Positions 53,169 to 60,694 of a stretch of DNA of 64,000 nucleotides are shown piece after piece; position 1 is the stretch's first letter; every line of letters begins with the position of its first letter. Where the stretch lies: assembly GCA_964369415.1 (NCBI GenBank), contig CAYJFP010000004.1:58043-122042 (forward strand), read 5' to 3'. Made by a program: the position numbers and the translations under genes. The notes below the pieces were generated by a model, which was not told where the DNA came from, searched no databases, and saw only the letters and a program-made list of their open reading frames with translations. The stretch is from SIG603 sp964369415. Its GTDB lineage: Bacteria > Bacillota > Clostridia > Oscillospirales > Acutalibacteraceae.

Positions 53169-54317
53169 CTAATAAGTGCCAAGCACGTATTCTCTCGATT
53201 TTCTGTCGGCTTCCATAATACTTTCTATGCTGATTTCTTTTTCGGTTTTTACATTAAACATCGCCTGTTCGATTAACTCTGCTATATCTGTAAAAGCTAT
53301 TTTTTCATTCAAAAACAGTTTTACTGCCTCCTCATCCGCCGCATTCATGACAGTGGGAGTAAGCCCTCCCATCTTCATGGCCTTCATGGCAAGTGACAGG
53401 CATTTGAAAACATCTGTATCCGCCTTATAAAAGCTTAGGTTCTGATATTCAAACAAATCAAGCTTTTTCACCGGAGATTTTATATGTCTTGGAAACGAAA
53501 GTGCATACTGAATCGGAATTCTCATGTCTGGCACACCCATTTGTGCTATTACAGAGTTATCCTCAAACTCCACTAGTGAATGAATTATACTTTCTCTATG
53601 AACTAAAACATCCAGTTTTTCAGGCTCTAAATCAAACAGCCACTTCGCCTCGATTAATTCAAGACCCTTATTCATCATTGTAGCACTGTCTATGGTCACT
53701 TTTGCACCCATGTCCCAGTTGGGATGTTTAAGTGCTCTTTCCTTTGTAACGGACTTTAACTCTTCATAGCTAAATCCAAAAAACGGACCACCTGACGCTG
53801 TCAAAATCACTCTTTTTAAGTCTCTTTTGTCATTAAGACCTTCTAGACACTGAAAAATAGCGGAGTGTTCACTGTCTACAGGAAAAATATTCACACCATT
53901 CTCTTTTGCCTTTTTCATGACAATTTCGCCGCCCGCCACAAGGGTCTCTTTGTTGGCAAGCGCTATGTCTTTTTTATTTTCTATCGCCGTCAAAGTTGGC
54001 ATAAGTCCTATCATTCCCGTGACTGAATTTAGAACTATGTCCACTTCGTTTAATGAGCAAATCTCACAAAGTCCATCCATTCCCGCTAAGACTTTTACGT
54101 CCATATCTTTTACATTTACTTTTAGCTCTTCTGCCGATTTTAAGTCAAAAACCGCAACTACTTGCGGTTTAAACTCTCTAATCTGTTTTTCAAGAAGTGC
54201 TATATTAGAATATGCAGCAAGAGCTGTAATTATAAATAAATCGCTATGATTTTTAACTACATCCAAAGCCTGAGTACCGATAGAACCGGTAGAGCCTAAA
54301 AGGCATATCTTTTTCAT
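53169..54317 (-). CDS. dxr: 1-deoxy-D-xylulose-5-phosphate reductoisomerase
   Basis: 382-residue NADPH enzyme making MEP, the committed MEP-pathway step. NADPH motif LGSTGSIGTQALDV, LANKETLVAGG, VDSEHSAIFQCL, ILTASGGPF and HPNWDMGAKVTIDSATMMNKGLE(L)IEA (metal and substrate residues) are intact. The ATG at 54317 is chosen over a GTG three codons upstream. Confidence 0.96.
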   Translation of the reverse strand: MKKICLLGSTGSIGTQALDVVKNHSDLFIITALAAYSNIALLEKQIREFKPQVVAVFDLKSAEELKVNVKDMDVKVLAGMDGLCEICSLNEVDIVLNSVTGMIGLMPTLTAIENKKDIALANKETLVAGGEIVMKKAKENGVNIFPVDSEHSAIFQCLEGLNDKRDLKRVILTASGGPFFGFSYEELKSVTKERALKHPNWDMGAKVTIDSATMMNKGLELIEAKWLFDLEPEKLDVLVHRESIIHSLVEFEDNSVIAQMGVPDMRIPIQYALSFPRHIKSPVKKLDLFEYQNLSFYKADTDVFKCLSLAMKAMKMGGLTPTVMNAADEEAVKLFLNEKIAFTDIAELIEQAMFNVKTEKEISIESIMEADRKSREYVLGTY

Positions 54318-54351
54318 AAACACCACTTCATAACTTTCTTTTATTTTGAAC

Positions 54352-55179
54352 TTAATTTAGTACAAGAGGGAACCTTGAAACGAGAATATAAATAAAAGGT
54401 GCAGTGAAGATTACACTGTCAAATCTATCCAAAAATCCACCGTGTCCAGGTATTACATGGCCAAAGTCTTTAACTCCACAACTTCTTTTAATTACAGAGA
54501 AGCTAAGGTCACCCGCCGCTGAAATAAGTGCTCCGCCGATACCAGCTATTATCATTACGACAAAATTGACTTGCCTTTCGCCCTGATAGTACATAAATGT
54601 AAAAATATAACCTATCACTATCATTGCAAAAACACTGAAAACTATACCGCCTATAAATCCTTCAACAGTTTTTTTCGGGCTAATTTCAGGACATAGTTTA
54701 TGCTTTCCAAAAAAGGTACCTGCAAAATACGCTCCGACATCTGGTGCCCAAGCAGCCAAAATCGCCAGCATCGCATAAAACATTCCGTGTTCCACGCTTA
54801 AATCTCTTGTGTATACTATCGTTTGAAGCGCCGTTGGTATCATAATGGACATGCTGTAAATAATAGCCAAATCCTTAAACGAGACTGTCTTATGATAAAT
54901 AATCAAAGCTAAAAATATACACAATGAGTACGCTGCATATATGACAAAATTTTCATGATGTTCTACCCCTAAAAATGGTAAAACGCAAGAAACAATTAAG
55001 CTTGGATACACAAGTGCCCAATGTCTTAAAAGGTGTGACGCATTAATAAGCTCAAACACGCACATTGCAGAAACAATCGCTATGGCAATATTCAGTGCTA
55101 CTGGAAAACTGTCATTAAATAGCACTACTGTCGCAAAAAACGACACCATTACAACTCCTGAAATTATTCTCGAACGCAT
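54352..55179 (-). CDS. cdsA: Phosphatidate cytidylyltransferase
   Basis: 275-residue membrane enzyme making CDP-diacylglycerol. About seven hydrophobic helices, and the C-terminal signature SVIKRSCGVKDFGHVIPGHGGFLDRFDSVIFTAPF. The ATG at 55179 has GAGGG upstream; a TTG start at 55197 would overlap uppS by four bases and is less likely. Confidence 0.95.
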   Translation of the reverse strand: MRSRIISGVVMVSFFATVVLFNDSFPVALNIAIAIVSAMCVFELINASHLLRHWALVYPSLIVSCVLPFLGVEHHENFVIYAAYSLCIFLALIIYHKTVSFKDLAIIYSMSIMIPTALQTIVYTRDLSVEHGMFYAMLAILAAWAPDVGAYFAGTFFGKHKLCPEISPKKTVEGFIGGIVFSVFAMIVIGYIFTFMYYQGERQVNFVVMIIAGIGGALISAAGDLSFSVIKRSCGVKDFGHVIPGHGGFLDRFDSVIFTAPFIYILVSRFPLVLN

Positions 55180-55193
55180 ATCTACCCTCTTCC

Positions 55194-55925
55194 TCAAGTT
55201 CCACCGAACCTGCGGTTTCTTCTGTTAAAAATATCTATCGCTTTTAATAAATCTTCTGGTTTAAAGTCCGGCCATAATATATCAAAATACACAAACTCTG
55301 AGTATGCACACTGCCAAAGCATAAAGTTAGAAATTCTTTGCTCGCCGCTTGGCCTTATGATTAAATCAGGGTCAGGCTCGCCCTTAGTATAAAGAAACTT
55401 ACTAAAAGTCTCTTCGTCAAAGTCAATGTCTTCCCCAGATATTTTTCTAAGGTGTATTTCCTTTGCCGCCTTAATTATTTCATCTCTCCCGCCGTAATTC
55501 ATGGCAAGATTCAGTGTCATTCCGGTTTTATCCTTAGATAAATCGTGAACCTTATCTATTAATACTCTTAAATCTTCAGAAAAAGCACTAATATCTCCTA
55601 AAAATCTGACTTTCATGTTTTCATCAAGAAAATCTTCAAGAGCCTCCTCTAAATACTGCTTAAAAAGCTTCATAAGCGCACTTACTTCTTCTTTTGGCCT
55701 GTTCCAATTTTCCGTAGAAAATGCGTATAGAGTTAAAACTTTAACACCGATGTTCGAAGCATATCTTGCAATAGTTCTGAAATTATCGGCACCGACTTTG
55801 TGCCCAGCTGATCTTGGCAGCGCTCTTTTAGAGGCCCATCTTCCGTTTCCATCCATGATAATTGCTATATGGTGTGGAATATTTTCGGGCAGAACCTCGG
55901 TCTTATTTTTTTTCTTAAAAAACAT
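55194..55925 (-). CDS. uppS: Undecaprenyl diphosphate synthase (cis-prenyltransferase)
   Basis: 243 residues; elongates farnesyl-PP to the C55 carrier for cell-wall synthesis. HIAIIMDGNGRWASKRALPRSAGHKVGADNFR (with catalytic Asp), TLYAFSTENWNRPKEEV and PDLIIRPSGEQRISNFMLWQCAYSEFVY are conserved UppS blocks. The ATG overlaps the frr stop by one base (TAATG). Confidence 0.96.
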   Translation of the reverse strand: MFFKKKNKTEVLPENIPHHIAIIMDGNGRWASKRALPRSAGHKVGADNFRTIARYASNIGVKVLTLYAFSTENWNRPKEEVSALMKLFKQYLEEALEDFLDENMKVRFLGDISAFSEDLRVLIDKVHDLSKDKTGMTLNLAMNYGGRDEIIKAAKEIHLRKISGEDIDFDEETFSKFLYTKGEPDPDLIIRPSGEQRISNFMLWQCAYSEFVYFDILWPDFKPEDLLKAIDIFNRRNRRFGGT

Positions 55926-56479
55926 TATATTGCCATTATTTCTTTCTCTTTAAGTGCAAAAACAGCATCGACTTCCTTAACTTTTTTATCTGTTAAGTCT
56001 TGAGTTTTCTTTTCGCCGATTTTTAAATCATCCTCGGTGATTTCTCCGAGTTTCTTTTTATTTTTAAGCTTATCAATCGCATCTCTTCTGATACTTCTAA
56101 CAGCAACTTTGCACTCTTCTGCCATTTTGTGAATCTCTTTTGCAAGCTCTTTACGTCTATCTTCTGTAAGTTGTGGAAAAGTAAGCCTTATAATTCTTCC
56201 GTCATTTTGAGGGTTAACTCCTAAATCCGAAGTTTGAATTGCTTTTTCAATTATTTTTAAAACAGAAGCATCCCAAGGCTGAATTGTTAAAACTCTTGCC
56301 TCAGAAGCCGCAACGGCAGCTAGCTGATTGATAGGTGTTGGAACTCCATAATAGTCAACTGTAATTTTGTCAAGAACCGCTGGATTTGCCCTACCTGCTC
56401 TTATCGCAGCATAGTCACTTTCAAGAACATGTATGCTTTTTGTCATTTTACTTTCAGCTTTTTCTAATATCTCTTTCAT
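55925..56479 (-). CDS. frr: Ribosome recycling factor
   Basis: 184-residue RRF, splitting post-termination ribosomes with EF-G. ESKMTKSIHVLESDYAAIRAGRANPAVLDKI and IRLTFPQLTEDRRKELAKEIHKMAEECKVAVRSIRRDAID are highly conserved. Located between pyrH and uppS as in most Firmicutes. Confidence 0.97.
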   Translation of the reverse strand: MKEILEKAESKMTKSIHVLESDYAAIRAGRANPAVLDKITVDYYGVPTPINQLAAVAASEARVLTIQPWDASVLKIIEKAIQTSDLGVNPQNDGRIIRLTFPQLTEDRRKELAKEIHKMAEECKVAVRSIRRDAIDKLKNKKKLGEITEDDLKIGEKKTQDLTDKKVKEVDAVFALKEKEIMAI

Positions 56480-56520
56480 AATCTTATTACTCCTTTTATA
56501 AGTTAATTAATTAATATATT

Positions 56521-57225
56521 TTAGTCAACTAATGTACCAACATTTTCGCCTTGTACTATTTTAACTATATTTTGTGGATCTTCAATACTGAACACATAGA
56601 ATGGTATATTTTTGTCATTACAAAAAGTTGCTGCGGTCATATCCATAACTTGTAAATTTTTATTTAGAACATCCATATAAGATAGGTGATCATATTTTAC
56701 CGCATTTGGATTTTTCTTAGGATCGCAGTCGTAAACTCCGTCAACCATTGTGGCTTTTAGTATGACATCTGCCTCAATTTCTGCCGCTCTTAAAGCTGCT
56801 CCTGTATCTGTTGAGAAAAACGGATTTCCCGTTCCACATCCTAAAACGACTACTCTCTTCTTTTCAAGATGTCTTACCGCTTTATTTCTGATATAAGGCT
56901 CTGCGATTTCAGGCATAGAAATAGCCGTTTGCACCCTTACATCAAGGCCTAATTGCTCAAGTGCATCACAAACGCCAAGCGCATTGATAACAGTCGCAAG
57001 CATTCCCATGTGGTCGGCTCTTGTTCTGTCCATTTTACCGCTACTTCTGCCTCTCCAGAAATTTCCGCCGCCGACAACCACTGCAACTTCAACTCCAAGA
57101 TCTATTAAATCTTTTATCGGTGCACAAATTTTAAGCACTGTATCAAAATCTATTCCACTACTCATTTCTCCGGCAAGGGATTCACCACTTAATTTTAAAA
57201 GTACTCTTTTATATTTAACACTCAT
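56521..57225 (-). CDS. pyrH: Uridylate kinase
   Basis: 234-residue amino-acid-kinase-fold UMP kinase. YKRVLLKLSGESLAG, VAVVVGGGNFWRG, RADHMGMLATVINALG and KATMVDGVYDCDPKKNPNA are typical. GGGTGGGG precedes the ATG. Probable first gene of the pyrH-frr-uppS-cdsA-dxr-rseP-ispG-polC operon; a TATAAT lies about 24 bases upstream of its ribosome site but the -35 is weak. The ~185 bases before it otherwise hold only the terminator of the GGDEF gene. Confidence 0.97.
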   Translation of the reverse strand: MSVKYKRVLLKLSGESLAGEMSSGIDFDTVLKICAPIKDLIDLGVEVAVVVGGGNFWRGRSSGKMDRTRADHMGMLATVINALGVCDALEQLGLDVRVQTAISMPEIAEPYIRNKAVRHLEKKRVVVLGCGTGNPFFSTDTGAALRAAEIEADVILKATMVDGVYDCDPKKNPNAVKYDHLSYMDVLNKNLQVMDMTAATFCNDKNIPFYVFSIEDPQNIVKIVQGENVGTLVD

Positions 57226-57349
57226 TTATTACCCCACCCTTTACATAATTATATTTATATTATTTTACAATAAATGCCTCTTATTGTAAAGCTTTTTAAG
57301 CTCTTTTAATAATAAATTAACACTTACACTATAAATTTATTTATTAGCA

Positions 57350-57389
57350 AAAATAAAGAGTTAATCCTTAAAAATAAAGATTAACTCTT
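57350..57389 (-). terminator. Terminator of the GGDEF gene
   Basis: An 11-bp stem AAGAGTTAATC/GATTAACTCTT (57356-57366 with 57379-57389), followed on the minus strand by TTTATTTTT; a T run also flanks the other side. Confidence 0.85.
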
Positions 57390-57411
57390 ACTTTTTTAAC
57401 TAATTATCCAA

Positions 57412-59421
57412 TTAGAAAAATTTAATGCCTTTAGCTTTAAGCTTTTCAGCTACCTTTAACTCTTCTTCACTTAAACCTAAATCAGAAATATTTTTTTCCT
57501 CATTCATCGTTTTCTTTAAATCTGACATTGCAAAAATTCCAATCATTCTAACAACGTATCTTAATGTGCTTATTTCTTTTTCGCTCCAAATTCTTTGTGT
57601 TTCACAGTCATCTATCCCTAGGTGAAACCAAAAATTATTTTTAACTTTTTCCTGAACCACCATATAGGATTTTATGCCTTGTGATTTTACAAAATTTCGT
57701 GAGTCTTCATCTTCAATAGTCTCAGAATCATTACAACAAAACACTTCAACCTCTTCGATAGCTTTTAAATATTCGTGAAAAACTTCTACATCTATTTCGC
57801 CAGTCATATCTGATTTTTTAGGAGTTTTTTCATCACACCATTCATAAAAATTGGTATTATTATCGTCCCTGTTATAAATCTCAATCAAATAGCATCTATT
57901 GACCTTCATGAACTTAGCTACTAACTTTAGCACCACATTAATCGAAACCGTTTTTTTATTCGATTCATATATCAAGTCAAATATCGTGGAAACAAGCGCT
58001 GAGTCATGCAGTATATTTTCTGATCTATTTTCATTTTCGAGCACGGTTAATTTTTTCATCGAAACATCTGCCAAATCACTTGTATAAAAAGTATACCTGT
58101 CTTTTCCACTTAATTTTGACTTATAAAGTGCCTTGTCCGCAGCCTTGTACAATTCTTCGTATGTTTTACCGTCTTTAGGAAAAAGTGAAATACCTATACT
58201 TCCCGAAACTTTATAATTTTCATTTTCGCCTGTATAATTATTTTGAAACGAACTTGCTATCGCTTTTGCCTTTTTTTCAATAATTGCGGTATCTGAAATA
58301 TTTTTAATAAAAACAATGAACTCATCTCCACCAATACGGCCTATTATATCATCGTCTCTGAAATTTTCACTAAGGCTTGCAGAAATATCTTTAAGCACCA
58401 TGTCGCCAAAATGATGACCTAAACTATCGTTAATCGACTTAAAGTCGTCTATATCCACCACAAAAAGAGCATGTGACTTATTCTTCTGAATCGTGATTGC
58501 GTCTTTTATATAATTTTCTGTGGTTATTTTGTTAAGACAATTAGTAAGTAAATCAGTTTTTGATAGCATCTCAAACTTTTTCTGACTATCAATGTCAAAT
58601 GTTTTTCCTACATTATAGATTGGTTTGCGATTTTTATCGAATATAGTCTTAAACGTGACTCTGTAATACCTTGCAGATCCATCTGAAATTACAAATCTTA
58701 CATCATAAGGCTTGACAAATTCCTTTTTCATCGCCTCACTCATTTCCAAAAAGACTTTCATGTCTTCTGGATATACAACACCGCCATCTATTACACTTTG
58801 AGGAAATGGTTTTTTCTCACCAGATAAATTTAGAATCGCCCTGCCTTTTCCAAAAAATTGTATAGTTCCTTTTTCAATATCAAAAAGCCAAAACCACTCG
58901 TCACTAAGCTCTGCTACAGAATTAAAAAGAGCCCTATCAGAAATTATATTAAAGAAAAATTCCTCGCCATCGTCTTCACTTTCATATCCGGCAAGTTGCG
59001 ATCGTAAATCTCTTGTAAAGCTTATCAGAAGGTTTCTGCCGTTTTTGTCCTTTACTTCTAGCTTTTTAAGGGTAATCTCGCAAGGAATCTCTTCTCCATT
59101 TAATTTATTATGAAGCCAATTAAACTTAATTACGCCTTTCTCCTTTGCTTTCTTTAGATACTTTTCAGCTAAAGCATTAGAATCTGAACCATCTGGCTGT
59201 TTTAATGGTGAAAGTTTATGAAAACTTGCAAAAAAATCCTCTTTACTTTCCATATCAAACAACTCTAATGTATATTCATTGCAATACAAACTATTAAATT
59301 CTTTATCCCACAAATTCAAAGATAGCGGTGTGCAATCGACCATAGATATTAATTGTTCTATACTTAAATCATCATTATCAATTTTATCTAAAAAATCTAG
59401 AGTACTATTTTTAGTAAACAT
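57412..59421 (-). CDS. PAS-GGDEF-GAF-type diguanylate cyclase
   Basis: 669-residue cytoplasmic signalling protein (no transmembrane segment seen). Two PAS-like sensor domains (about residues 15-135 and 165-285) precede a GGDEF domain (about 290-455) with intact R-I-G-G-D-E-F active site and an R-D-D-D five residues upstream, the RxxD inhibitory I-site. The last ~200 residues resemble a GAF-like domain. It should make cyclic-di-GMP under product feedback. GGAAGGGA precedes the ATG; own promoter and terminator. The signals sensed are unknown. Confidence 0.87.
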   Translation of the reverse strand: MFTKNSTLDFLDKIDNDDLSIEQLISMVDCTPLSLNLWDKEFNSLYCNEYTLELFDMESKEDFFASFHKLSPLKQPDGSDSNALAEKYLKKAKEKGVIKFNWLHNKLNGEEIPCEITLKKLEVKDKNGRNLLISFTRDLRSQLAGYESEDDGEEFFFNIISDRALFNSVAELSDEWFWLFDIEKGTIQFFGKGRAILNLSGEKKPFPQSVIDGGVVYPEDMKVFLEMSEAMKKEFVKPYDVRFVISDGSARYYRVTFKTIFDKNRKPIYNVGKTFDIDSQKKFEMLSKTDLLTNCLNKITTENYIKDAITIQKNKSHALFVVDIDDFKSINDSLGHHFGDMVLKDISASLSENFRDDDIIGRIGGDEFIVFIKNISDTAIIEKKAKAIASSFQNNYTGENENYKVSGSIGISLFPKDGKTYEELYKAADKALYKSKLSGKDRYTFYTSDLADVSMKKLTVLENENRSENILHDSALVSTIFDLIYESNKKTVSINVVLKLVAKFMKVNRCYLIEIYNRDDNNTNFYEWCDEKTPKKSDMTGEIDVEVFHEYLKAIEEVEVFCCNDSETIEDEDSRNFVKSQGIKSYMVVQEKVKNNFWFHLGIDDCETQRIWSEKEISTLRYVVRMIGIFAMSDLKKTMNEEKNISDLGLSEEELKVAEKLKAKGIKFF

Positions 59422-59460
59422 AAAGCATCCCTTCCAAAAAACATTTTATATTTATTAGGA

Positions 59461-59489
59461 TTATATCATAAAAAGAATAATTTTACAAA
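59461..59489 (-). promoter_or_regulatory. Promoter of the GGDEF gene
   Basis: Minus-strand TTGTAA (59484-59489), 17-base spacer, TATAAT (59461-59466), 40 bases before the start codon. Confidence 0.72.
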
Positions 59490-59560
59490 TGCTAATGTAT
59501 ACATATTTAAAATAAAAATTGTGTTATTTTGTAAGGATTAGTAAAAAAATATATAATTTT

Positions 59561-59588
59561 TATAAAAAGAAAGGCTTAGCCCTCTCTT
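59561..59588 (-). terminator. Terminator of the glycosidase-oxidoreductase unit
   Basis: Minus-strand AGAGAGGGC-TAA-GCCTTTCT hairpin (about 59568-59588; one bulge and one G-T pair) followed by TTTTTATAAAA. Confidence 0.7.
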
Positions 59589-59614
59589 TTTTCTTTACTC
59601 ACTTATTGAAATCA

Positions 59615-60613
59615 TCACAACAAGCTTGGCATACCCGATTTCAAAGACTCTTCTATTGATTCTAAAATTTTCAGTGAAGTAAGTCCAAGAGACAGCGAAA
59701 ACTCACTTTCTCTATTTTGTGTAAAATCATCAAATAATTCTGACCACATCTTTTTATGGAGTGTTCTAGCTGTAAAATTTACTTTTTCAATTTCCTGATT
59801 TACTCTTTGTATCTCATAGCCATTACCTACTACTGTGACTACCGCTTTTTCAAAATGCAGAATAAAATTATTCCCACCACTTGGCAAAAAATCTGAATGG
59901 CTAAACACTCCGCTAAATCCATTATTAAAGTTCATGGTGGTTAATATATGGTCATACGCTCCCATCTCTTCTCTCATCTTTTTTCCAATGGCAAATATCT
60001 TTTTAGGAGTTCCAAATAAATAGTTTATTACCGAGATATCATGTACACCTCCGTCAAAAATTCCACCTAATGGATATTTCGGATTTTGCCTCCACTCTTT
60101 ATTTAAAAATGGATTATTTTTATCAGTTTTCAAATCTGAATATGAATGATTTGTCTTTTCAAAATAAACTAAGTTTCCAAGTGTTTTATTTTCTATAAGG
60201 CTTTTTAACTCCTTCATGTACGGTAAATAGAATAATTGCTCTAACATAAAGACTTTTTTACCCATTTTTTCACTTAGATCAATAATATCACTGGCCTCTT
60301 TAGCTGCTATTGCCAATGGCTTTTCACTAAACACATGCTTCCCGTTCTTTAATGCTTCCATTGTTATTATTCCATTAAGCTCTATCGGTGTCGCCACCAA
60401 TACTGCATCCACATCAACATCTTGCAACAATTCATGGTAGTCCGCATATATTTTTGTATTTTCAAGCTCTTTTTTGTACTCATCCCACTTACTCTTATCA
60501 CGAATACATATTGCCTTTATTTCATAACAGTCAACCAATTCTTTTAAAGCTGGATAGTGCAATATCCTCCATGCTAACCCCGAACCTATAATGCCAAGTC
60601 TAATTTTGCTCAT
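59615..60613 (-). CDS. Gfo/Idh/MocA-family NAD(P)-dependent oxidoreductase
   Basis: 332-residue sugar dehydrogenase-like protein. Rossmann motif IRLGIIGSGLAWRILHYPAL at the N-terminus, VDAVLVATPIELNGIITMEALKNGKHVFSEKPLA with the catalytic E-K-P, and GGIFDGGVHDISVINYLFG with the His region. The start is uncertain: ATGs at 60625 and 60613 both lack a good ribosome site. It lies 80 bases after the GH116 gene, so it may process sugars released by it. Substrate unknown. Confidence 0.88.
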   Translation of the reverse strand: MSKIRLGIIGSGLAWRILHYPALKELVDCYEIKAICIRDKSKWDEYKKELENTKIYADYHELLQDVDVDAVLVATPIELNGIITMEALKNGKHVFSEKPLAIAAKEASDIIDLSEKMGKKVFMLEQLFYLPYMKELKSLIENKTLGNLVYFEKTNHSYSDLKTDKNNPFLNKEWRQNPKYPLGGIFDGGVHDISVINYLFGTPKKIFAIGKKMREEMGAYDHILTTMNFNNGFSGVFSHSDFLPSGGNNFILHFEKAVVTVVGNGYEIQRVNQEIEKVNFTARTLHKKMWSELFDDFTQNRESEFSLSLGLTSLKILESIEESLKSGMPSLL

Positions 60614-60694
60614 ATTTATGACCATATTATGGTTTTTGTACAAAGCTGTATTTATCAATTAACTTTTTTGCACGCCATCCATTCCTTTCAAATT

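Noticed and set aside
60613..60694. Seven-codon frame MACKKVN after GAAAGGA between the GH116 and Gfo/Idh genes
   Set aside because: It is too short to support and ends before the oxidoreductase start; a coupling role is possible but has no further evidence.
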